From positions 1 through 12,833 of the forward strand of contig CAZNBB010000102.1 in NCBI GenBank assembly GCA_964571225.1: DNA of 12,833 bases, read 5' to 3'. Source of the DNA: DATFML01 sp964571225. Its GTDB lineage: Bacteria; Pseudomonadota; Gammaproteobacteria; DATFLG01. Under the pieces are notes generated by a model. It had not been told where the DNA came from. It saw nothing but the letters and a program-made list of their open reading frames with translations, and did not search any database. The position numbers and the translations under genes were made by a program. Of the stretch, positions 1 through 6,730 are shown one piece after another (position 1 is the first letter of the stretch; each line of letters starts with the position of its first letter).

Positions 1-1429
1 ACAGGCTGCCGTCTTTGCGTCTGTTGGTCAGTACATCGCGAAAAGTCCGGCCCGATCGCACCGTCTGCCAAAGCTTGCGGTACACTTCGGCATCGTGTTC
101 GCCGGACCTCAGCACCCGGGCTGGCAGCCCGGTCACCTCTTCCCTGCTGTAGCCGCTGATGGCCTCGAACGCAGGGTTGACGTATTCGATTACCCCTTCG
201 GGATCGGTAATCATGATGGCGTCGGCCGCCTGGCGCACCACCTGCGACAGTTTGTCCATTTCCTGCTCGGCCTCGCGCTTCTGGGTGATATCCGTCACCA
301 CCCCGAAAACCCGTTCCACCTGGCCTGCGTCGTTGCGCACCAGAGCCATGCGATCCTGCACCCACCGCCGGCTTCCGTCCCGGGTTTGCAGAGGGTAGCT
401 CAGCTGCACGAAGCGTCTGTCCACAGGCACCGACCGCACCAACTCCACTCTGGCGCGTTGGCATTCCTCACCCAGCAGCCGCATGCGAATCGACGGGTCA
501 CCCAACCATTGTGCCGGAGTAAAACCGGTGAGACGCTCGATGGCCGGACTGACGAAGGAGGTCCGCAAATCGGAGGTTTCGGCCACGTACAGGGTATCCG
601 GCATGGTCTCGACCACCCGACGAAAGCGCTCTTCGCTCTCCCGCAGCGCTATTTCAGCCAGTTTGTGGTCGGAAATGTCCACGCATACACCCACCCATTC
701 GCGTACCGTACCGTCCTCGTTCGCCACCGGGGCCCCTCGCACCGCAAAGTAGCGGTACAGCCCATCGTGACGTCGCACCCGGCATTCGGTACTGAACAGC
801 GTGTGCCGGTTGCGAGCTTTCTGCCAGTCCGCCACCGCGCCGGCCAGCTCATCGGGGTGCAGCGCATCGCGCCAACCGTATCCCAGTACGGCCCGGTCGG
901 TTTGGCCGGTAAAGCGCTGCCAGCCCGCCTGGGGTTCCGTGAACCGCCCCTCGGCGTCGGACAGCCATACCATCTGGGAGGTCGCGTGAACCAGGGAACG
1001 GTAACGCTGCTCGCTTTCCCGCAACGCCTGTCGACCTGCCGCCTCCTGAACGCGCACCCGCGCCTCGCGCAACTCACGGCGGACCGCCTCCGGCAAACGC
1101 GCCAAGTGTCCCTTCAGAAGGTAATCATGGGCTCCCGCACGCATCATAGCCGCCGCTGCTTCCTCGCCCACCGTGCCGGACACAAGGATGAACGGGATAT
1201 CCAGACCTCGGTCCTGCAGCAGAACGAGCGCCCTACGGGCGTCGAATCTGGGCATGTTGTGATCGGCGACGATCAGGTCCGGCACCCGGTCCAAGGCGGC
1301 CAGGTAGTCGGCTTCGGTGTCCACCCGTTGCCACTGGACCTCGAAACCGGCCGACTCGAGCTCCAGCATCGCAAGCTCGACGTCCGTCGGGTCGTCTTCT
1401 ACAAACAGGACGTGGAGCGGGTCGCTCAT
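1..1429 (-). CDS. Receiver + multi-PAS signalling protein (3' end outside window)
   Basis: The visible 476 residues are the N-terminal part of a cytoplasmic sensory regulator. Residues 1-120 form a receiver domain with acidic pair E11-D12-D13, phosphoacceptor D56 (context IVADHNMP), the S84-G85-T86 switch and K106. At least three PAS domains follow, at about 142-255, 265-385 and 395 to the edge. PAS-associated signatures are visible, such as RESEQRYRSLV before PAS1 and GVVTDITQKREAEQ after PAS2. No membrane segment is seen. The output domain lies off the left edge. In this architecture it is usually a GGDEF, a GGDEF-EAL or a histidine kinase, and the sequence here does not decide which. The ATG at 1429 begins directly at the receiver, and the upstream GGTTGAAG is only a weak ribosome site. 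It lies 414 bases beyond the signalling operon in the same direction and may be partly co-transcribed or have its own promoter. The domain call is sure; the function is open. Confidence 0.88.
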   Translation of the reverse strand, partial: MSDPLHVLFVEDDPTDVELAMLELESAGFEVQWQRVDTEADYLAALDRVPDLIVADHNMPRFDARRALVLLQDRGLDIPFILVSGTVGEEAAAAMMRAGAHDYLLKGHLARLPEAVRRELREARVRVQEAAGRQALRESEQRYRSLVHATSQMVWLSDAEGRFTEPQAGWQRFTGQTDRAVLGYGWRDALHPDELAGAVADWQKARNRHTLFSTECRVRRHDGLYRYFAVRGAPVANEDGTVREWVGVCVDISDHKLAEIALRESEERFRRVVETMPDTLYVAETSDLRTSFVSPAIERLTGFTPAQWLGDPSIRMRLLGEECQRARVELVRSVPVDRRFVQLSYPLQTRDGSRRWVQDRMALVRNDAGQVERVFGVVTDITQKREAEQEMDKLSQVVRQAADAIMITDPEGVIEYVNPAFEAISGYSREEVTGLPARVLRSGEHDAEVYRKLWQTVRSGRTFRDVLTNRRKDGSL

Positions 1430-1574
1430 CTTCAACCGTCTACCTGGCGGGGCGGTCGGTCGGCGCAAGGGAGACTGCCGGAGCGCGCGACGCACCGTAA
1501 CGACGTCCGTAGGTGTGCGGGTGTCCGTCATAGACGGGCGCTGTCAGAGGTGAGGGTCTGAGCACGATGTGAAA

Positions 1575-1620
1575 GTGCATGCCCGCGCGACCAGCGCGGG
1601 CCAGCGCACCATGCGTGCAC
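1575..1620. other. Three-stem inverted-repeat element (possible structured leader RNA)
   Basis: Three perfect inverted repeats nest into a three-way junction. The closing stem is GTGCA (1575-1579) with TGCAC (1616-1620). A strong 8-bp all-G/C hairpin is GCCCGCGC (1581-1588), a 5-nt loop, and GCGCGGGC (1594-1601). A small stem is CGCA (1605-1608), a 3-nt loop, and TGCG (1612-1615). There is no run of U on either strand afterwards, so it does not look like an intrinsic terminator. Read on the minus strand, it would lie about 145 bases before the receiver-PAS start codon. The 8-bp hairpin is unlikely to be chance; the two shorter stems could be. Confidence 0.45.
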
Positions 1621-1779
1621 AGTAAACGGGAATCGACGCATCCGTTCATGCCGTGCTCCTTGACGGCTCGCAGGCGGTTCTCCCACCTTCGGACCGGTCC
1701 CCATTGCCCACCCGCAGTGGCCATCAGTCGGCGATCAAACATCGCGGAGCGGCGCGATGGACGTAGTTTCCACACCCCC

Positions 1780-1820
1780 GGACGGACTTTCTACCACACG
1801 TATACTGGGGTGATCCGTCC
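1780..1820. repeat. Spaced 7-bp inverted repeat around a promoter-like site
   Basis: GGACGGA (1780-1786) is matched by its exact reverse complement TCCGTCC (1814-1820), 27 bases apart. The arms bracket a TATACT/AGTATA stretch. The arrangement could be a pair of operator half-sites around the promoter of the receiver-PAS gene. Seven-base inverted repeats also arise by chance in sequence this GC-rich. Confidence 0.2.
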
Positions 1821-1826
1821 TGTCCG
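1799..1826 (-). promoter_or_regulatory. Weak sigma-70-like promoter candidate for the receiver-PAS gene
   Basis: On the minus strand CGGACA (1826-1821) could be a -35 box and TATACG (1804-1799) a -10 box, separated by 16 bases. Each matches the consensus at about 4 of 6 positions. The pair begins just past the stop codon of the upstream gene and would give a leader of roughly 360 bases that includes the folded element at 1575-1620. The match is weak and rests on pattern alone. Confidence 0.22.
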
Positions 1827-1843
1827 CCGTGACGCTGTCGCGC

Positions 1844-2554
1844 CTAGCTCACCAGATAGGCCCCGAACAGATGACGCAGCTCTCCGAGTTCGCCCCCAAT
1901 GCTGAAGGGCAGGGCCTTCGCGACCACATCCAGCAGGATCACCGCGTTGACCGGCCCGTCCTGCTCGCAGGCCACACGTAGACGCCCCACCAAGGCGCGA
2001 TTGATTATTTGCACGTCGTTGTAGATGGCATTCAAGCCGCTCAGGCTGAGGTCCGCCTTGCGCCCTTCCCGGTGGACGAAATACTGAGCGAGAAGGTACA
2101 TGGAGGCGGCGCGGTAGACGGTCTCCTGCTCATCGGCCAACGGCAGGTGAAAACGCGCCATGGGTCGGAAGAAGGCGGCGTGGGGACAACCGCTGGTCGC
2201 CAGTACCAGACCGACCAGAGAACTCAGGCCCCGTTGCAGCGTCGTGCCAGTGCTCACGATACGGTCGGGGGTGTGCACCTCCACCTGTACCCGGTCGTGG
2301 GATATCAGCGTGCCGGCGGTTTCCACCAGTTCCACCAGGGCGACGGCCGCTGGACACCGAGGCGTCGACGCTGGCGTCAGTGGACAGTTCGTACACTGAT
2401 GGAAAGGCAGCCGGGCCCATGACGGATAGGACTCGCGCTGGGTCAAACGCTGGGCCAGCGTCAGCGGATCGAGTTTTAACTGATACCTCCAGCTGCGTCC
2501 CGTTTCGAAGCCGAACCGGTACTCGATCTCAAGGTCGTCGCTCGTCTCGTTCAC
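1844..2554 (-). CDS. Conserved protein of unknown function with Cys/His motifs
   Basis: This is a 236-residue soluble protein with no signal peptide or membrane segment. I do not know its function. From memory it resembles an uncharacterised family (possibly DUF6901), which I could not verify. The visible hallmarks are FHQCTNCPL (H52, C54, C57), a further C67, and a central TSGCPHAAFFRPMARFHLP stretch (C123, H125). That stretch looks like a conserved core, and the cysteines and histidines could bind metal. The C-terminal half reads as helical, with INRALVGRL and AVILLDVVAKALP. Translation probably starts at GTG 2554, 13 bases after the stop of the ATPase gene. An ATG a few bases upstream is out of frame and stops after six codons. 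It is the last gene of the tight operon, so it probably works with the motor ATPase or its signalling partners. Confidence 0.85.
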   Translation of the reverse strand: MNETSDDLEIEYRFGFETGRSWRYQLKLDPLTLAQRLTQRESYPSWARLPFHQCTNCPLTPASTPRCPAAVALVELVETAGTLISHDRVQVEVHTPDRIVSTGTTLQRGLSSLVGLVLATSGCPHAAFFRPMARFHLPLADEQETVYRAASMYLLAQYFVHREGRKADLSLSGLNAIYNDVQIINRALVGRLRVACEQDGPVNAVILLDVVAKALPFSIGGELGELRHLFGAYLVS

Positions 2555-2567
2555 GGTAACAAGGCGC

Positions 2568-4811
2568 TCATTGTGAACGACTGGGTTGCGGACCCAGCAC
2601 CCGCAACACTTCCTCGGTGGTGGTAAGCCCCGCCGCTACCTTGGCGTAGGCGTCCTGGATAAGGCCGTGGTGTCCCTGCTGGCGGGCGAACCTCTCCACT
2701 TCCAGCACACTGGCCCTGCCGCCTATCAGGTCGCGCATGGCGTCGTCCAGGGGCAGCAGCTCGAACAGCGCGAGCCGCCCCTTGTAGCCGGTATTTCCAC
2801 AGGCCGGGCAACCCCGTCCGCGGTGTTCGGTACGGATGTCGTCAAAATGCCCGCCCAGCCGTGCGGCGACTACGGGTTTCACGGGAACCTCGTCGGTGCA
2901 GAGCTTGCAGACCCGCCGCACCAGGCGCTGGGCGATGATCCCTCCCAGGCCGGTAGCGAGCACGTAGGGCTTGAGGCCAAGGTCGAACAGGCGCGCGATG
3001 GTCGCCGACGCCGAATTCGTGTGTAGGGTGGAGAACACCAGATGACCGGTGAGCGCCGCATGGAACGCCACTTCGGCGGTTTCGTAGTCCCGTATTTCCC
3101 CGAGCAGAATTACATCAGGATCCTGGCGCAGAATCGAGCGCAGCACGGAGGGAAACGTCAGGCCTATCTTCTCGCGAACGTGGACCTGCCCGGCCATGTC
3201 CAGAAAGTATTCAACTGGGTCCTCGATGGTTACATAGTTCTTTCCCGGCGACGCGTTGTGCTGGAGCAGCGAATACAAGGTGGACGTCTTGCCGCTACCC
3301 GTCGGCCCGGTTGCCAGGATGATGCCTTGGGGCCGCATCGTCATCTCCTCGACCTGGGCGGCGTGTTGTGCGGAAAAGCCCAATTGATCAACGTCCAGGA
3401 TGGCTGCACTGCGATCCAGGATCCGCATCACCACCTTCTCTCCGGTCACGGTTGGTAGCGTCGATATGCGCAGGTCCACGATCCGGGTCGGTGTCTTCAC
3501 TGTGATGCGCCCATCCTGTGGACGTCGGCGTTCGGCGATATCCAGCTCCGCCATTACCTTCAACCGCGATACCACAGCCGGGTAGAGGGAATTGGGAATA
3601 TGTATTTTGTCGGCAAGTACGCCGTCAATTCGATATCGCACCACTGCACTTTTGGTGCGTGGCTGCATATGGATGTCGCTTACCCCCTGTCGAACCGCTT
3701 CGATAATGGCGGCATTGACGAGCCGGATGGCCGGTGGCTCTTCGGTGCCGCTCAGCAGCTCCTCGAGGCTCGCATCGTCGTCTTCATCGATAATCACCTC
3801 GATGGTCTCGAACGGATCGACGGGCGAGACGATGCTCTCCAGGTCCGAGAACGAAACGTCGTCGCCATCGCCGTAAACCTCGATGACACGCGTCTCGATG
3901 TCCGCTACCGCGGCCATTACCGTTTCGACCTGCAACCCGGTCAGAAACCGGAGCTCCTCTCGAAGCCCGTCATCCAGCGGATCGGCGACCGCCACCAGCA
4001 ATTTGCGTGCCTCCGCCCTGAGCGGTACAACCCAGTTCCGCCTGCAGAAGCTCTTGGGCACCAACTCGGCCGCAGCCGCGTCGGTCTGGACTTCCGCCAG
4101 TTGGACTTCTTCAACCAGAAAGTCTTCGCGAAGGATTCTGCGTATCGTACTTTCATCGACCCAGTCCCGCTCCAGCATCACTTGTATGACAGGTCGTTTG
4201 TGAGACTGCTCGAGCTTGTACAGTTCCTGAAGCTGCCGGTCGTTCAACAACTGGCGTTTATGCAGCATGATCGCCAATTGGCTGTGGTTGGTGACGGCCA
4301 GCTTGCTGAGGATGCCGATTTCCTTGCGATTGCGCCTGTTCTCCTCCTTCAGGGAACGGTTTCTCTGGATCAGGTCATATTGTTCCAGCGCGAGAGCCAC
4401 CGTCACTCGCAGGTCGTCGTCGTTCCATGGCTTCAGGATGAACCTGTATACGGCCCCCTGCTTTACCGCGCCCATGACCGCGTCGACGTCGGCATTTCCG
4501 GTCAGCATGATGCGGATGATGTCCGGTTGCAGCTCGCGCACGCGACGTAACAACTCCCCACCATCCATGCGGGGCATCGTGAAGTCGGAAATAATGAGAT
4601 GGAACTGGGCCTTCTCAAGCAGCTTCAGCGCTTCGTGGCCGTTCTCTGCCGTCACGATCGAGTAGTGCTCACGCTGAAACACGCGACGCAGGGCGTTGAG
4701 AACGTTGGGTTCGTCGTCAACGATCAGTATGCGATAGTGCGTCGCCGCGTCATTGCCCGGCTCCGGTCCGCATGCCGGTGCGCCTGTAAAAAGAGAAGCG
4801 TAGCGGGACAT
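2568..4811 (-). CDS. Receiver-MshEN-GspE/PilB-type ATPase
   Basis: This 747-residue fusion joins a response-regulator receiver to a type II secretion/type IV pilus extension ATPase. Residues 27-140 are a receiver with D32-D33, phosphoacceptor D76, T104 and K127. A coiled linker (about 140-165) follows, then a GspE N-terminal/MshEN-like domain (about 170-315), an acidic stretch (314-350) and the hexameric ATPase. The ATPase has Walker A GPTGSGKT (502-509), an Asp box around VTIEDPVEYF (E530-D531), a Walker B region with E572 (LLGEIRD), a His box around H590/H597, and two zinc-type CxxC pairs (C635/C638, C668/C671). All catalytic elements look intact, so it should hydrolyse ATP and drive a filament platform. 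No pilin, platform or secretin gene lies in the window. Its ATG is 6 bases after the kinase stop and lacks a strong ribosome site, which suggests translational coupling. Pilus versus secretion role is undecided. Confidence 0.94.
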   Translation of the reverse strand: MSRYASLFTGAPACGPEPGNDAATHYRILIVDDEPNVLNALRRVFQREHYSIVTAENGHEALKLLEKAQFHLIISDFTMPRMDGGELLRRVRELQPDIIRIMLTGNADVDAVMGAVKQGAVYRFILKPWNDDDLRVTVALALEQYDLIQRNRSLKEENRRNRKEIGILSKLAVTNHSQLAIMLHKRQLLNDRQLQELYKLEQSHKRPVIQVMLERDWVDESTIRRILREDFLVEEVQLAEVQTDAAAAELVPKSFCRRNWVVPLRAEARKLLVAVADPLDDGLREELRFLTGLQVETVMAAVADIETRVIEVYGDGDDVSFSDLESIVSPVDPFETIEVIIDEDDDASLEELLSGTEEPPAIRLVNAAIIEAVRQGVSDIHMQPRTKSAVVRYRIDGVLADKIHIPNSLYPAVVSRLKVMAELDIAERRRPQDGRITVKTPTRIVDLRISTLPTVTGEKVVMRILDRSAAILDVDQLGFSAQHAAQVEEMTMRPQGIILATGPTGSGKTSTLYSLLQHNASPGKNYVTIEDPVEYFLDMAGQVHVREKIGLTFPSVLRSILRQDPDVILLGEIRDYETAEVAFHAALTGHLVFSTLHTNSASATIARLFDLGLKPYVLATGLGGIIAQRLVRRVCKLCTDEVPVKPVVAARLGGHFDDIRTEHRGRGCPACGNTGYKGRLALFELLPLDDAMRDLIGGRASVLEVERFARQQGHHGLIQDAYAKVAAGLTTTEEVLRVLGPQPSRSQ

Positions 4812-4817
4812 GGAAGC

Positions 4818-6017
4818 TTACCCGGCCGTAGCGGGCAGGTGGAGAGTGAATATCGAACCGTCGCCGGGCACGCTTGCCACCTCGATACGGCCGCCCAGAG
4901 CCCTGACGACGTCGTTGCAGACCGTCAACCCGAGACCCACACCCTGCCCCACCTCACGGGTGGTGAAGAACGGTTCGAATATCCGTGGCAGCACGGCCCC
5001 CTCGATACCACAGCCGTCATCGGCGACAGCCACCCGGACCTCGTTGCCCGCGGCGGCGGTGCGTACCACGATGCGGCCGCTGGCACCGACTGCCTGCGCG
5101 GCATTGAGCACCAGATTGCACAGTGCCTGAGACAGGTGCCCCGGCTCACACCTAAGCGGCGGAAGAGGAGCCAGATCCTGCTCCAGCACAATATCCTCGC
5201 CGATCTGAGGACCGGTCATGGTGCAGACAGTCCGGACCAGCTGATTGACGTCCACCACTTCCTCGCTCCCCCGGTCGACCCGCGAGAACTCCCGCAGGTC
5301 ACCGACAATCGTTGCCACCCGTTCCACGCCGTCCTGGCTCTCGCGTACCAGCTCCGAAAAGTCGGGAAGCAGCTCGGACAGTTCTTCCGTGGCACGCTGC
5401 GGCCCTTCGGCCTGGGCCGAGTTCAGTTCGGCAAGGTAGCGGGCGGCGCTGGAAAGGTTGCTCCGAATGAAACCGATGGGATTGTTGATTTCATGGGCCA
5501 CGCCGGCCGCCAGCTGACCCACGGCCGCAAGTTTCTCGGTTTGGTAGAGCTGACGCTGGCGCTGGTCAATGGTGCGCACTTGCTCGCAAACTCGTTGCTC
5601 CAGGTCGGCTGCCAGAGCGCGATAGCGTTCTTCTGATGCCTGCAGCGCGATATGCTTGGCCTGCAGTGTCTCGTAGTCGTCCTGCATGGCCGCGTGGTGC
5701 AGGTCCGCCGCGGTCTGGTATCGTCGTGCAGTTTGCAGCAGCAGGTTCAGCAGACCGGCCACACCCTGCAGTACACCGGCTGGGGCGTCGGCCTGCAGAT
5801 AGCCCAGCGGCTCCAGGTCGCTTCCGAGTTCCACCCCCGGCCAGTCGTGGCAACCGGCACCGGCTTCCAGCAAAGGTTCGCCGCCCGCACTGAAAACGCG
5901 GAACCCCCCGTTGAACACCCCCTCCAGTGCCTGTCGCAGGCGGGCCAGCTCGCCTCGGGGCAGCAGTTCCTGCAGCGACCAGTCGCGGTCCACACTGTCT
6001 ATTGTCGGATTTGCCAT
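4818..6017 (-). CDS. Soluble sensor histidine kinase (second of the operon)
   Basis: This 399-residue cytoplasmic kinase has no membrane segment. Residues 1-105 are a small sensory-looking domain I cannot name; its GSDLEPLGYLQA strand resembles GAF/PocR-like folds. A helical linker (105-160) leads to the dimerisation/phosphotransfer domain with H175 in AGVAHEINNP. The ATP-binding domain (about 285-399) has N-box residues N301/N305, G1 DDGCGIE (333-339), an F box (EPFFTT) and G2 GQGVGLGL (357-364). It should phosphorylate a separate receiver, and the neighbours supply two. I chose ATG 6017 because GGTGA precedes it by 5 bases, 5 bases after the GTPase stop. A GTG at 6026 overlapping that stop is possible. 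A longer reading frame to 6257 is overlap with the GTPase and not real. The stop is 6 bases from the ATPase gene, suggesting a kinase-receiver pair. Confidence 0.93.
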   Translation of the reverse strand: MANPTIDSVDRDWSLQELLPRGELARLRQALEGVFNGGFRVFSAGGEPLLEAGAGCHDWPGVELGSDLEPLGYLQADAPAGVLQGVAGLLNLLLQTARRYQTAADLHHAAMQDDYETLQAKHIALQASEERYRALAADLEQRVCEQVRTIDQRQRQLYQTEKLAAVGQLAAGVAHEINNPIGFIRSNLSSAARYLAELNSAQAEGPQRATEELSELLPDFSELVRESQDGVERVATIVGDLREFSRVDRGSEEVVDVNQLVRTVCTMTGPQIGEDIVLEQDLAPLPPLRCEPGHLSQALCNLVLNAAQAVGASGRIVVRTAAAGNEVRVAVADDGCGIEGAVLPRIFEPFFTTREVGQGVGLGLTVCNDVVRALGGRIEVASVPGDGSIFTLHLPATAG

Positions 6018-6022
6018 GATGG

Positions 6023-6727
6023 TCACCGGACCCGCAACGTGGACGCCCCGCACGGTGCTGCACCGACCGGCGACCCGCCTGCCCCATCCAGCACGGCACC
6101 GACGAACAGGCTCCGTTCGGCACCGTGGCGGGAAGCCAGGGCGAACTCTCCGTCCAACGCTTCGTACGCGTGGTGCAGGAGGGCCGTAAAGGTTTCCCGT
6201 ACGCCGTCGCCGCGGGCGGCACAGGCCAGCACCACCGGCCAGGGGGTTTCGGACCACGTCTCGCGGATTTCCGATTCGGGCACGATGTCGCGAAGGTCGC
6301 GCTTGTTGAACTGGACCACCAGCGGGAGATTCTCGAATGCAAGCCCGACGCGAGCCGCATTGGCGGCGAGGTTTTCGAACGATTCACCGTTGTTGATGCG
6401 CTGGGTGACCTGGGAGTCTGCCACGAATACCACGCCGTCGGCCCGCGACAGCACGGCCTTCCGTGTACTGTCATGTTGCACCTGACCCGGCACCGTGAAC
6501 AACTTGAGTCTTACCACGAGCCCCGAAGGCGTCCGAAAGCCCAGCGGCAGCAGGTCGAAAAACAAGGTACGGTCGTTTCTTGTCTCGAGACTCATCAGCT
6601 CGCCGCGCAGTTGGGGGTGGAGCAGATCGTGCAGACGCAGCAGATTGGTTGTCTTTCCGCTCAGAGCGGGCCCATAGTAGACCAGCTTCACGGTGAGACG
6701 TTGCTGGGATTGGTCGTAGTCGGCCAT
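6023..6727 (-). CDS. MglA-like small Ras-type GTPase
   Basis: This 234-residue protein is a GTP-switch of the MglA family, whose members set cell polarity and direct type IV pilus or gliding machinery. P-loop GPALSGKT spans 19-26, switch I contains DRTLFFD (R53, T54), the TVPGQ motif ends in Q82, and FVADSQ (101-106) and NKRD (141-144, guanine specificity) follow. The invariant K25, T26, R53, T54 and Q82 fall at the same residue numbers as in Myxococcus MglA. Two departures stand out. Residue 21 is Ala where Myxococcus MglA has Gly. The protein also runs about 40 residues past the usual length of about 195, ending in a low-complexity Gly/Ala/Ser tail. No MglB/Roadblock partner is visible in the window. 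Its ATG is 3 bases after the HD-GYP stop. It probably acts as a switch for the neighbouring motor ATPase. Confidence 0.93.
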   Translation of the reverse strand: MADYDQSQQRLTVKLVYYGPALSGKTTNLLRLHDLLHPQLRGELMSLETRNDRTLFFDLLPLGFRTPSGLVVRLKLFTVPGQVQHDSTRKAVLSRADGVVFVADSQVTQRINNGESFENLAANAARVGLAFENLPLVVQFNKRDLRDIVPESEIRETWSETPWPVVLACAARGDGVRETFTALLHHAYEALDGEFALASRHGAERSLFVGAVLDGAGGSPVGAAPCGASTLRVR

Positions 6728-6730
6728 AAT

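Larger units (their letters stand above)
1430..1843. other. Intergenic region with possible promoter and folded element
   Basis: This 414-base gap lies between two minus-strand genes. I see no convincing gene in it. The open frames on either strand (for example minus 1440-1775, plus 1579-1905) give low-complexity Arg/Pro/Ala-rich translations without recognisable domains. It does hold a compact inverted-repeat element (1575-1620), a spaced inverted repeat (1780-1820) and a weak minus-strand promoter-like pair (1799-1826). The likeliest role is a long 5' leader for the receiver-PAS gene. Confidence 0.6.

Noticed and set aside
95..1561. 488-codon plus-strand open frame
   Set aside because: It lies opposite the receiver-PAS gene, has no recognisable domain, and is full of His, Arg, Pro and Gln as expected for an antisense shadow of high-GC DNA.
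1581..1601. Intrinsic terminator
   Set aside because: The hairpin is strong, but no T-rich run follows it on either strand.
1440..1775. 111-codon minus-strand frame in the intergenic gap
   Set aside because: It has no domain, no clear ribosome site and an atypical composition. It also contains the inverted-repeat element.
6023..6145. Frameshift at the end of the GTPase creating its C-terminal tail
   Set aside because: The frame stays open to a stop placed 5 bases before the next gene, which is normal operon spacing. No homologous sequence resumes in another frame, so the tail appears genuine.
6018..6257. Extension of the second kinase to 6257
   Set aside because: The extra 80 residues are Arg/Pro-rich and overlap the GTPase gene. 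ATG 6017 has a good GGTGA ribosome site and starts a plausible domain.
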